NCBI GenBank assembly: GCA_015680685.1
Contig: MNCI01007799.1
Span: 144,494 to 177,264, forward strand
Reading direction: 5' to 3'
From: Gnetum montanum
Taxonomy: Eukaryota > Streptophyta > Gnetopsida > Gnetales > Gnetaceae
DNA length: 32,771 nucleotides
The position numbers and the translations under genes were made by a program. Each line of letters starts with the position of its first letter. Within the stretch, counting starts at the first letter, position 1. Under the pieces are notes generated by a model. That model had not been told where the DNA came from, made no database searches, and saw only the letters and a list, made by a program, of their open reading frames with translations. Positions 17,400 through 26,558 of this stretch are shown here, one piece after another.

Positions 17400-17446
17400 G
17401 GTGTGTTTTGAATTCCCATGTTTTTTTTTCTAATGGGAATCACACC
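17400..17446 (-). repeat. Hairpin repeat, copy f (element C)
   Basis: GGTGTG (17400-17405) / CACACC (17441-17446) outside and TTCCCAT (17413-17419) / ATGGGAA (17433-17439) inside around a T-rich loop on the plus strand (A-rich on the element's own strand). Being on the other strand in an independent element, it supports conservation of the fold. Confidence 0.6.
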
Positions 17447-18040
17447 ATGCAAAGACATTCTTCCTTATAATGGCCGACGGTAGGGATGGTGAGGAATCAA
17501 TAAGAATACCATAAAACTCAAGAAGGTAGGCAAACACAAAAGGTGACAAGTTCGTTTGAAGCCAAACCCTTATCTATTCCACTTGATCTATGCTAAGTTC
17601 GTTAAGTATCAAGATCATGAATTCTTTTATAAGTTGTAATTACTAAAAGACCTCATGCTTCCAAGACAAAATAACTCCATGGAGTTTAGTGGAATGGATG
17701 GATGACATGAGCTTACTGCCTAATACCATAAGAAAATCAATGTTCCATTAATTGATATCATAATTCAATGATGAAATTTAGTTATTAAGCAAGTAATTCA
17801 GCCATCAAGTATAGTTCAATTGAACTTCAAATAATTAGTAGCTATATTAAGCACCAAAGTCCTAATGGGCAATAAAGAAGAAAACCCATGTAAGAAAATT
17901 TAAATAAGGAAAAATATATAAAATAAATTGCAAAATACTCAAGAAGAAAAAAAATGTATAAAGAATGATGTAGAACAAAAATGTTGAAAAACTAAGGAGC
18001 CATTACAAGATCTTACCATGGATGGCCATCTCCCCCAAAA
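17447..18040 (-). other. Element C 3' region
   Basis: Between integrase and the hairpin: an A-rich tract on the plus strand at 17880-18000 (the T-rich block of the family on the minus strand) and AT-rich sequence with no coding frame. Confidence 0.55.
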
Positions 18041-19190
18041 CTAAGTTGGAAGGAGGAGATTTGACAAATAGAATAAGCTTAGCCATCGATTGAGATGTTG
18101 TTGCAATTGGTTACCCTTGATTCTAGAAAAGTTTTGACTTGTTGCATGTTGACCAATAATCATTTGTCTAGGTTGATAGGATGGTAAATCATCATGGTGC
18201 CAAATGAAAGAAGCTATATAAATAATATAAGGTCCTTCACATAGCATTTGGAATTTTTTGTGTTGCAATACATCCATGGGATTCTAGTAAAGAACTTTAT
18301 CTCCTAGTTAAAATTTAACTTTTCTTATTTTGAGGTCATGACATTGTTTGTTATGTGCCTTGTGTATTTCGTTCAAGGATAGGGCTACTAATCATTTTTT
18401 GTTTAGCATGTTTAAGTTTATTAATCATTCTCTTTAGGTTAGACTCAAATCAAGGTCCAGTTCACAAGTCATTGAAAGTGTACGAAGCTCTGCTTGGATA
18501 GGAAGAGTTGGGAGTTTCTTGTACACTAACTCATAAGGGAAATAACTTATAGGAAAATTCCATGTTGATCGCTAAGCCGAAAGAGCATTGCTGAGTTTAA
18601 TGCTCCAATCCATCATATACTTACTAACTATACATGTTAGTATCTTAGTTATTTCCTTATTAGTAACCTCTACTTGACCATTAGCTTGGGGGTGGTATGG
18701 GGTTATGAATTTGTGTTCTACCCCATAAGTGTTGCATAAGTTTTTGAAAAGTGGCACCTGTAAAGTGTGTTCCATTGTCAAAAATTAGTGTCCTTGGCAC
18801 ACCAAACCTATTTACCACATATTTTTGTACAAACTATGCCATTGTATAAGATGAACAGTCGATGACAATGGTGGCTTTAGTCTACTTAGTTTAGTAGTCA
18901 ACAATGATGATGATGTATGTCTTTCCATTGAATACGAGGTTGATGGATCCCATGAAGTCAATGTCCCAAAGATCAAAAGGCTCTAGTGGTTGAATCCACT
19001 ATTGGGTTCCTTCCATCGATGTAGTCATCACTTCATCTCTTTGGCATCTATCACACAAATGGAAGAACTAATGGACATCCTTGAAGATCATTAGCCAATA
19101 ATATCCTACCATGAGGATATTAATGGTCATCCTTCTTCTAGCATAGTGGCCCTTACAAGGGCCTTCATGAGCATTCTAGAGGACTCAAAG
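18041..19190 (-). pseudogene. Element C integrase
   Basis: On the minus strand: zinc-binding HEGPCKGH, YYW, CDRCQRDE (19034-19054), then the first core Asp in DIDFMGS, FDNGTHF (around 18763-18785) and HPQANGQVEVTNKEI with the catalytic Glu. The pieces lie in different frames because of frameshifts, for example near 18750. The C-terminal part to 18041 resembles that of element A, including SPPSNL and LGEMA at the end. Confidence 0.85.
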
Positions 19191-19399
19191 TTGATCATCA
19201 TTAGGGACACACCATCATACCAGGTCATTAACACAACTCTTGTAGAGGTTGCTCTTGATTTTCATGTAGCGTTTGGCCTAGTGAAGAAACTATTACTTCT
19301 TCCTATTGTCCTATCCATACAGCTTCTCCTGAGTGAGTAGGTAGGAGAGGATGTGATCATACCAGTTAGAATCTTTCGGATTTTAAACTTCAATAGCTC

Positions 19400-20730
19400 T
19401 AGCAAAGAGGTGTTTGTCTACAAACTGATAAGATAATGGTCCTTTATCCTCCTTGCTGTTCCATCATAATTGAGACAAGTGATTAGCAACCACATTCTTG
19501 GTCCCCTTCCTATCCACCATGATAAGGTCAAACTCCTGAAGAATCACTAGTCATCATATGACACAGGGACTCACCATTGGTTTATTTATGTTCTATGTGC
19601 ACCAAAACTTAATATCCAAGCATAGTGCCTGAATTTCTCTAAGGCATACACCACTTCCATGAGTTTCTTTTTAGTAGTGGTGCAGTTTAATTGTGCACCA
19701 ACAATGCTTCAGCTTGCACAATGGATATAGTAGGGATGTTTATGATAATCCAATTATGTAACCATAGATCCCAAAGTATAATTGAATTCATTATTCATGA
19801 TGTGGAATGGCGTAGACCAGTTAGGTGCCCGTAGAATTGGAGCTTCTACAAGCTTCTGTTTCAACAGTTGGAAGGTGCTCTTGCATTCCCTGGTCGAAGT
19901 GAGTAATGCATTCTTCTTTGTTAGTTCCACCAATGGTTTAGTGATTTTCAGGAAGTTCTCAATGAAGCGCTTGTGATAACCAATATGGCCAAGGAATGAC
20001 CTTGCATATTTTACCATTACTAGTTGCTTTGTGATTCCTTGGATGACCTGTACTTTTTTCGAGTCCACCTTGATCTCTTCACTGGCAATTCTATCCCCCA
20101 AGACAATGCCTTCTTAGACCATCAAGTGGCTCTTCTACTAGTTCAGCCTCAAATTGGTCTCTACACATCTTTTAGGTACTTGCTAAAGGCAGTCCAAGGC
20201 TTGCCTAAATGTAGCCTCAAAGGTAGAAAAGTCATTCATGAATACTTCTACCCTACTACCAATTTGTTGTTGAAAGATGTTGAGGACTAACTATTGGAAT
20301 GTGGAAGGGACATTACATAAGCCAAAGGGCATTTTCCTGGATGCAAAAGTCTTTTAGGGACTTGTGAATGTAGTTTTGGCTTGGTCTTGGTGCTATCTAC
20401 ATTTGATTATAACCATTATAACCATCTAGGAAATTGTAGTAGCAATGCCCTGCTATGGTGTCCAACACTTGGTTCACAAATGACAACAAAAAGTGGTCCT
20501 TGTATGTTGTCATGTTCAACCGTTGAAAGTCTATGGAGACTCTTCATTTTCCTCCTTTCTTTGAAACAATAACAAGTGGGCTAACCTATTCACTATCTGC
20601 AATTGGGTGGATGAACCTAGCTTTGAGAAGTTGCTCAATCTCCTCCTTGACAATTTGCTTGAGCTTGGGATTTAATCGTTGTTGTAATTACCTCTTTGGC
20701 TTAATGGTGGAGTCTATGTAGATACAGTGT
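19400..20730 (-). pseudogene. Element C reverse transcriptase and RNase H
   Basis: The RT part runs from about 20720 down: a proline/lysine-rich entry, SPL and DFQRLN-like palm segments, MPFGLCN-type motif near 20330 and then VEVFMNDFSTF. The polymerase loop should read FMDD; here codons at 20231-20242 give FMND, a loss of one metal-binding Asp. The thumb and connection (20101-19754: RSFLGH, ENF, LTKK, APNW) lead into RNase H, whose first Asp is replaced (IMNNEFNY for MMDASNY) and whose last reads VANHLS for VADHLS. Several frameshifts are present. Non-functional. Confidence 0.85.
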
Positions 20731-20984
20731 TGGCATATCCAAGGATTTATTCTTGTAAGCTCATGATATAACCAAGTAAAGGCTATTGGTCATTTTTTCA
20801 TCATTTTCAACCATTTATATTTTTATTTAGGAGCAAGTCTAGCATTGATGATAATTGGCTTGTAATTATTAAGAAAATCATATTTCATATCTACTAGTAA
20901 AGTCTTTAACTCAAGGGGCTCTTGCTTGAAGTTATCAGGGATCTCCAAATCTCCCCAATCCATTTTGCTTTACGTATTAAAGAG

Positions 20985-21212
20985 TTAGCAATGGAGTTGC
21001 TCCATTTTATCCATACTTTCAACATAGGTGCTAGTAAGACCCTTAGCTGGTTCCATCCACATGGTTGATTCAATTTGATCATTTGTTATCAACCACTGAG
21101 TACCCTTTTGTTTTTGGATTGCTGCATATAGGCACCTTTGAATCATTGCTATTTTAGCATAATAATTGCATGCTTGAAGTGATGTGTCTTTAATGATCCA
21201 TAGTTTCTGCAT
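20985..21212 (-). pseudogene. Element C linker between protease and RT
   Basis: A 75-codon open piece directly after protease copy 1 on the minus strand. Part of the polyprotein by position; no motif is expected or seen here. Confidence 0.5.
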
Positions 21213-21238
21213 GCAACGGTACCTTGTGTCATTGTATG

Positions 21239-21645
21239 TGATGCATGGAACTTTCTTCTTCTCAACTTTACTGAATTTTTTTTCCTTGGAAATTTCTAAG
21301 GAAATGTATTACATCTCCATATTGGCATCTATTATGCTTAACCATGTCCTTCCCATAATGATAAAGAAGTCCCCATTATAATTTTCCACATGGGTCACCA
21401 GGAAATTAGTAGGATAGGATCATCCACCAATAGTGGTCACAATGTCCTCCACTACCCCCAGAGGGATAGTGATGGACTAATCTACCAACTCTAATATAAT
21501 GTTATTCTTTTTCAAAGGAGGCAAGTTCCAAGCCTTGTACATGTCTTTGAAAATTAAGTTAACTCTGGAACTTGAATCCAACAGAGCCTTGCATGGTTCA
21601 TTTCCTATGATATGTAAGTAGATGAGGGGACTCCTAGGATCATAT
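21239..21645 (-). pseudogene. Element C protease, copy 1
   Basis: Retropepsin-like aspartic protease, read on the minus strand: LLDSSSRVNLI, then NLPPLKK..IILEL, SITIPLG-VEDIVT and IMGRTWL. The active site D-S/T-G is DSS here. An in-frame stop lies in the middle. It lies in copy 1 of the tandem duplication and abuts the linker to RT, so it is probably the original position. Confidence 0.75.
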
Positions 21646-21866
21646 TACTTCTTGGGAAGGTGGCTAGTCTTTATCGAATCTGTGACCACATGGATCAACA
21701 TGATAGTGTGAACTTAGGGAGATGTTTGATTGGAAGGTAGCTTGGTAGGACTTTCAAAGGTAAAAGTGTCAGGGTTGGTTGCCATAGGTGCCTATGAGCA
21801 TTTTGTGGAGCTACTAGTTCTAAAGAATGACCTTTTATGAGGCTTGGATTTAGGACCACTCAGATG

Positions 21867-21871
21867 GATGT
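21867..21871 (+). repeat. Target site duplication, left (GATGT)
   Basis: Pairs with GATAT at 22797-22801, one G/A difference. The uninterrupted sequence is preserved at 23717-23725 in unit 2, which proves the insertion point. Confidence 0.8.
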
Positions 21872-21896
21872 TGATGAGTCACATTAAGTTGGCTAT

Positions 21897-22002
21897 GTTG
21901 ACGAGGCCTCATCAACTGTGCCTTGTCAATGAGGCCTAGTCGACGCATCTTACCATGTGTCGACGAGGCCCTATCGATGTAGTGTCATGTGTCAACTATA
22001 AA
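21897..22002 (+). promoter_or_regulatory. U3 site array and TATA box, GTCGAC-type core
   Basis: Sites start at 21897, 21911, 21925, 21939, 21959 and 21973 (GTTGAC, ATCAAC, GTCAAT, GTCGAC, GTCGAC, ATCGAT): steps 14, 14, 14, 20, 14, then TATAAA 24 bp on. The deviations from GTCGAC are mostly CpG-type transitions. An extra GTCAAC touches the TATA box at 21991. Confidence 0.7.
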
Positions 22003-22374
22003 TACACTCTTGCAACTGCATTGATGGCATAAGTAGAGATTATAGTTGCAGTGAAGCTCTTGCATTTTTTCCATTCGAAAGTTAGAATTTTTTCTCCGAG
22101 TGCCTACAACAGGAGTCATTGAGTGTACAGATCTTTATTTAAGCATTGTTGTACCTAAGCACGACAATGTGTATGGTAATAAAGACAAACTTTCTAATAA
22201 ACCTTATAGCACTTTGGATAGATTAGCTATTTCATTTATACATTCAATTATTTTTGTTATTTGTTAAATGTTTTCAATTATTTCACAAATATTTTCCAGC
22301 AATTGAGTTAATGAAGTAATTAAGCTAGATGGATTAAATACATAAGTATGATCACTTTGAGCATAACACGTATT

Positions 22375-22444
22375 CGCTTGGTAATCCTAGTAGCGTTATC
22401 GCTTGGTATGCCCAGTAGCATAGCACTTGGTTGCCCAGCAGTGG
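22375..22444 (+). repeat. Short tandem repeat in U5 (TTGGTAAYCCWAGTAG-type)
   Basis: Three units of 25, 24 and 21 bp (22375, 22400, 22424), each CRCTTGGT...CCCAGYAG. Units 1 and 3 could form small stems whose pairs change together (CGCT/AGCG, CACT/AGTG). Related units occur at the same place in the other LTRs (for example near 6991, 14836, 24577 and 27096). Confidence 0.5.
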
Positions 22445-22796
22445 ATTCATGGGTTTGGGATGTGTATGGAAAGTGGGATTGGATGCTTATGTTAGGATTA
22501 GTTAAATGTTAGTTAATTAATTAATTTAGATTAGTTAATCAAATTCCTTTTATCTACATTTCAAGCAGGAAGCTATAAAACATAAAATGATAAAAATTGG
22601 ATGCCTCAGGTACACTTAACCATACCAATGAGCATCACAAGTGTAATTGGGAAGACAACAATTGACCTTAAGGCTAGATTCACTTCCTAAAGGACTAGTG
22701 CACTGGAAATGATAAAGTTCATAGAATTCAACTGAATCATGCATGAATGCTTTGTGATTCATATGGTTGGACATAGGGGTACCTCACTACTCATCA

Positions 22797-22801
22797 GATA
22801 T
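22797..22801 (+). repeat. Target site duplication, right (GATAT)
   Basis: Partner of 21867-21871. Confidence 0.8.
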
Positions 22802-23159
22802 CATGTTGTAGATTCACTACCCTCATGACATTTCTATGTTGTGGCTATATGGGAATTTAACTTGGCATAGATGGAGCAGGTGGCAAAGGTGTAGTTGGCC
22901 ATGGTGCAAGAGCTAATGGGAGTTAAGGATAATAGTGAAAAGGAGACTTCCCTCTTAGAGAAGATGCTCTGTAGTATTCTGAAGGGTAGTAGTGATAAGG
23001 GAAGGAGGCATGGCTAAAGGAGTCATGTGGGGATATATGCTACTAGACATAGTATCCATAGGGATTAGATTACCAAAGGATATCGTATGGAATGCATGGA
23101 ACTCTCTTCTTATCAACTTTACCGAATTTATGTTCCTTGGAAATTTCTAAGGAAAAGTC

Positions 23160-23450
23160 TCATATCCCCATCTTGGCATCTATTATGCTTAACCATGTTC
23201 TTCCCATAATGATAAAGAAGCCCCCCTTGCAAGTTTCCACATGGATCACCAAGAAATCAATAGGATAGGACCATCCACTAATGATGGTCACAATGTCCTC
23301 CACTAGCCCTAGAGGGATAGTGATGGAATGATCTATTAACTCTAATATGATGTTGCTCTTTTTCAAAGGAGGTAGGTTCCAAGCCTTGTAAATTTCTTGA
23401 GAAATTAAGTTGACTTCGAAACTTGAATCCAAAAGAGCCTTGTATGGTTT
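23160..23450 (-). pseudogene. Element C protease, copy 2
   Basis: Second copy of the aspartic protease in an open frame of about 90 codons: LDSSFEVNLIS, SNIILEL, SITIPLGLVEDIVT, IISGWSYPIDFLV and IIMGRTWL. The active-site triad is DSS as in copy 1, so the G-to-S change either predates the duplication or is a family trait. The frame is less damaged than in copy 1. Confidence 0.75.
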
Positions 23451-23642
23451 ATTTCCTACAATCTATAAGTAAATGAGGGGACTCCCAGGACCAGATTGCT
23501 TCCTGGAAAGGTGGTTGGCCTTTATCTAATCTGTGATCACATGGGTTAGCATGATAGTGTGGACTTGGGAAGATGTTTGATTTGAAGGCGACTCAATAGG
23601 GCTTTAAAAGGTAGAAGTAGTAGCGCTGATAACCATAGGTGT

Positions 23643-23975
23643 CTATGAGGGTTTCGTGGGACTACTAGTTCTAAAGAATGACATTTTACGAGGCTTGGGT
23701 TTAGGACCACTCAAATGGATATCATGTTGTAGATTCACTACCCTCATGGCATTTCTTTGTTGTGGGAATTTTGCCCTGCATGGATGGAGTAGGTGGCAAA
23801 GGTGTAGTTGGTTGTGATGTAGGAGTGGATGGGTGTTGAGAAGGATAAAAGAAAAAAGGAGACTCCCCTCTTGGAGAAGGTGCTTTGTAGTATTTTGAAG
23901 GGTAGTAGTGGTAAGGGAAGGAGGTGTGGCTAGAGGAGTCATGCAGGGGTACATGCTATTGGACATAGTATCCAT
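23643..23975 (-). pseudogene. Element C gag C-terminal part (unit 2)
   Basis: 110-codon open piece with Thr/Leu/His/Pro-rich sequence ending in PKPRKMSFFRTSS. It corresponds in position and character to the Pro/Ser/Thr-rich gag C-terminus of element B (which has KRPFFRHDRKKK). Confidence 0.6.
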
Positions 23976-24118
23976 AGGATCAAGTTACCGATAAGGATAT
24001 TATTGTCATGGTGGTGGCATCCCCTATGACTGTGGATGTTGCCACTGCTAATACTACTCCTAAGATTAAGAAGGTTCTCCACTCATATAATAAATTGTTG
24101 GTGTAACTTTTGCTTATA

Positions 24119-24123
24119 GTTGC
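24119..24123 (+). repeat. Target site duplication, left (GTTGC)
   Basis: Pairs with GTTAC at 24970-24974, one G/A difference. Confidence 0.7.
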
Positions 24124-24969
24124 TGGTGAGTCTTGATATCGGATCCTCGATATCGGACCCCCGATATCGAATACGTGATATCAGAGATGCCGAAGCGATA
24201 TCGGACATGCGATGTTAGAACCTGTCTTCTTACCTATAAATAAGAGATAGGGGCACTTGGTTTGGTATTAGTTTTTAGTCCCTTATCCAAACTCTTGTAG
24301 TTTTTCCCTTCCAAAGTTAGAATTATCTTGGAGTGCTCGCAATAGGAGTCATAAAGTGAACAAATCTTTATTTGAGCATTTTGTACCTGAGCATACCTTG
24401 TGTCCAGAAATAAAGATGAACTTTGTGATAAACCTTGCAACATTCAGAATAGCTTAATTATTGCATTTAATGTTATTTACTGTTATTTGATGCTCTCATT
24501 AGTTAATCAATGTTATTTCTATTGAACTATTAATTATCAACGAATTATCACACTCAGCACGACCACTCCGAGCATACGTGGGAACACTTGGTAACCCAAT
24601 AAAGACTAGTGTTTGGTAATCCTAGTAGTGTTACATTGGTTTAGGATGTGTCCAGAGAGTGGGAATGGATGCTAGTGTTAGGACTAGTTAGAAAATAGTT
24701 AACTAGTTAAATCAAATTAGTTATTAAATTACCTCATTTCTATCTTTTAAGCATCAAGAAAATAAAACGTAAAAGAATAAAAATCACATACCTCATGTTT
24801 ACTTAACCATACAATTAAGCCTTACAAGTAAGCTTGTGAAGACAACGATTGCATAACTCATACTTGTTCAATGTAGGCACATAAGCACTTAATCCTCGAA
24901 GTTCGACTGGATCACGCGTGAACACTTGTATTCGTATGGTTGGGCGTAGGGATGCCTCGCCACTCATTA
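24124..24969 (+). mobile_element. Solo LTR, plus strand, GATATC-type array
   Basis: 846 bp from TGGTGAGTCT to CACTCATTA (one transition at each end relative to TGATGAG...CTCATCA), inserted in the gag of element C just after the zinc knuckle and flanked by GTTGC/GTTAC. TATAAA is at 24235-24240. Confidence 0.88.
24135..24240 (+). promoter_or_regulatory. U3 site array and TATA box, best-preserved GATATC array
   Basis: Exact GATATC at 24135, 24149, 24163, 24177 and 24197, plus GATGTT at 24211: steps 14, 14, 14, 20, 14, then TATAAA 24 bp on. Several are flanked as CGATATCG. Confidence 0.75.
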
Positions 24970-24974
24970 GTTAC
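24970..24974 (+). repeat. Target site duplication, right (GTTAC)
   Basis: Partner of 24119-24123. Confidence 0.7.
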
Positions 24975-26198
24975 CTTGTGGATAAAGCAACCACTTGGGT
25001 GCCTGCCATTTTACTAATCTAGGATTTAAAGTGTACATCCCAAATTCTTACAGATGTGACATTATTGGACAACATCCCTTAGGATGTTCATATTGGCAAA
25101 TGTCACAACCATCATCATATGTTGGCAGAGGCTCATCATAGTCATAATGATCTCAATGGCCCTTGTCACGAGCATGATGTCTATGATGAGTCCTTCTATG
25201 TTAACCTTCTCAATGATGCTCCTCCCTTTATTGTTATCCTTGCCCCTATTCTCGATCATTCCAATGGGATTTGTGTTCATCCCTATCCTGTTATTCATCT
25301 CCATGCTAGTCATGGCTATTCTTTCTTCTACCTCAACCTCTATTGCTCTTATTATAGTTGGAAAAGGAAGATGATGAGGGTGAGGAAGAAGGAGAATTAA
25401 CACAAGAACAATGCTTGCTAGTTCCTCTTCTTTGATCCCTGCCATGATCAGCTTGTTTATCTTTATCTTTGTGCTTATTGTTATGCTTACTTTTGAATGA
25501 ATGGGTATGGTTGTTATCTGTTAAGGTCCCTTGGTCTTGAGATTCGTTCTTTCCCTTATCCAAGTTGCCCATTGTTGGATTGCAAGCTTTGGTTAAGGGT
25601 CTCCCCCATCATAGAAAGGAGGAGAGTCTATATATTGGGATTGGCTCAAAAGAAGTCCTCATCTTTTGTATGCTATTGCAAGAATAACTAGGTTGGGACC
25701 CTCCTGCTCTTAGAAGCCTCATATCATGCTTCCATCTATTGATCCTTTTTACATTGGGCATTGGTGGCATGATAATCCCTGTAAATATGGTCATAAGCCT
25801 CGTACTCTGTATTAAGTGTAGTGATGCCTAGCTTGATGAGATTGTTCATTAGCATGGTAGGAATAGATCAACTGAGAGGCAACATAATGTTATCTTCCAT
25901 ATCCCTCCATCGTAGCTACTCATCCTGATGCAGGATGAAAGCGAAATCCATAGTGTAAGGATTCAGATGAGTGTAGACAACATGAAGTTGTTAGGGCATT
26001 TTTTGGACCTCCTGTCTTTGATTGGTTCTACTTGTAAATGGTGGAGATTCATCCTTGCAAGAAGAAGCTATGTTAGCTTTTTCTTAAAAAACAATGTGCT
26101 TACTCTTATTTCCTTCATGATTTATTGTTGATTGTCTTCATAATGTCTTTGTATAATGTCACTATCTTTTTCTACTTAGTGCACTTAGCTAAACTAAA
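24975..26198 (-). pseudogene. Element C gag, N-terminal and capsid-nucleocapsid part
   Basis: Read on the minus strand from the primer site inward. There are decayed gag segments (25920-25600), then a Lys/His/Asp/Ser-rich region (25572-25333), then the zinc knuckle CX2CX3HX4C, CDICQYEHPKGC at 25107-25072, followed by MSHL. The knuckle and its surroundings match element B (CDVCLYDHPKGRC...LSHL). Frameshifts and stops are common, and the capsid domain is less complete than in B. The plus-strand open frames over this region are shadows. Confidence 0.7.
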
Positions 26199-26216
26199 TC
26201 CCCAACAATGACGCCA
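26199..26216 (-). other. Primer-binding site of element C, tRNA-Asp type
   Basis: On the minus strand TGGCGTCATTGTTGGGGA, 14 of 18 bases complementary to the plant tRNA-Asp 3' end. The four differences are transitions at CpG or CCG positions. One spacer base separates it from CTCATCA, the last bases of the lost 5' LTR, as in element B. Confidence 0.75.
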
Positions 26217-26217
26217 A

Positions 26218-26558
26218 TGATGAGTAACAAGTCTTGAAGTAGCTTTTTTTAGATAAGTTACAAGAATGATTTTTTAGATGCTTTGGGCATGTGTAAAGAA
26301 GATCATACAATGAGCTTATAAAAAAAGGTTACTACATCACTATCCCAGAAAAGCCATTGAAAAGAAAACTAAAAAAGGCATGGGGAAAATTATTATAGAT
26401 GATTTAAAGAAATTACAAATAAACAAAGATAACTCCATTTTGTTAAGATAAGGCTCGAGTGATAATGTTTATATTAAACTTTGTTATATTTTATTATTAT
26501 TGTTTTTTATATTACTACATTGTATTCGATATTTTATGCTTAATATCTATTTGAAATG
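26218..26558. other. Unassigned AT-rich stretch; expected LTR missing
   Basis: On the minus strand the 5' LTR of element C should extend rightwards from 26218. Only CTCATCA (26218-26224) fits; beyond it the sequence does not match the LTR family. It looks like unrelated AT-rich DNA brought in by a deletion or rearrangement. No coding frame. Confidence 0.5.

Larger units (their letters stand above)
21872..22796 (+). mobile_element. Solo LTR, plus strand, GTCGAC-type array
   Basis: 925 bp, TGATGAGTCA... to ...CTCATCA, flanked by GATGT/GATAT. TATAAA at 21997-22002. The body and 3' end match the other LTRs. It lies in opposite orientation inside element C and only in unit 1 of the duplication. 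Confidence 0.9.
21239..23087 (-). repeat. Tandem duplication unit 1 (interrupted by a solo LTR)
   Basis: Without the inserted LTR and one target repeat, this unit is about 0.9 kb and is collinear with 23091-23997 over its whole length, from GATGCATGGAACT to the GGATAT near 23084. It holds protease copy 1 and the end of gag. Confidence 0.85.
23091..23997 (-). repeat. Tandem duplication unit 2
   Basis: Uninterrupted second copy of the gag-protease block, clearly similar to unit 1 throughout but with scattered substitutions and small indels. The join between units lies near 23085-23091. Confidence 0.85.
17395..26217 (-). mobile_element. Element C: minus-strand Ty3/gypsy element with internal duplication and two solo-LTR insertions
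   Basis: Read on the minus strand: primer site (26216-26199), gag (to about 23640), protease, RT, RNase H, integrase (to about 18040) and a 3' region with a hairpin repeat (to about 17395). This is the Ty3/gypsy order. The 5' LTR is reduced to its last few bases at 26218 and the 3' LTR is absent. Two plus-strand solo LTRs (21872-22796, 24124-24969) interrupt it, and a roughly 0.9-kb gag-protease block is tandemly duplicated. All open frames are broken. Confidence 0.85.

Noticed and set aside
25084-25400. Two overlapping plus-strand frames
   Set aside because: Antisense of the gag zinc-knuckle region of element C.
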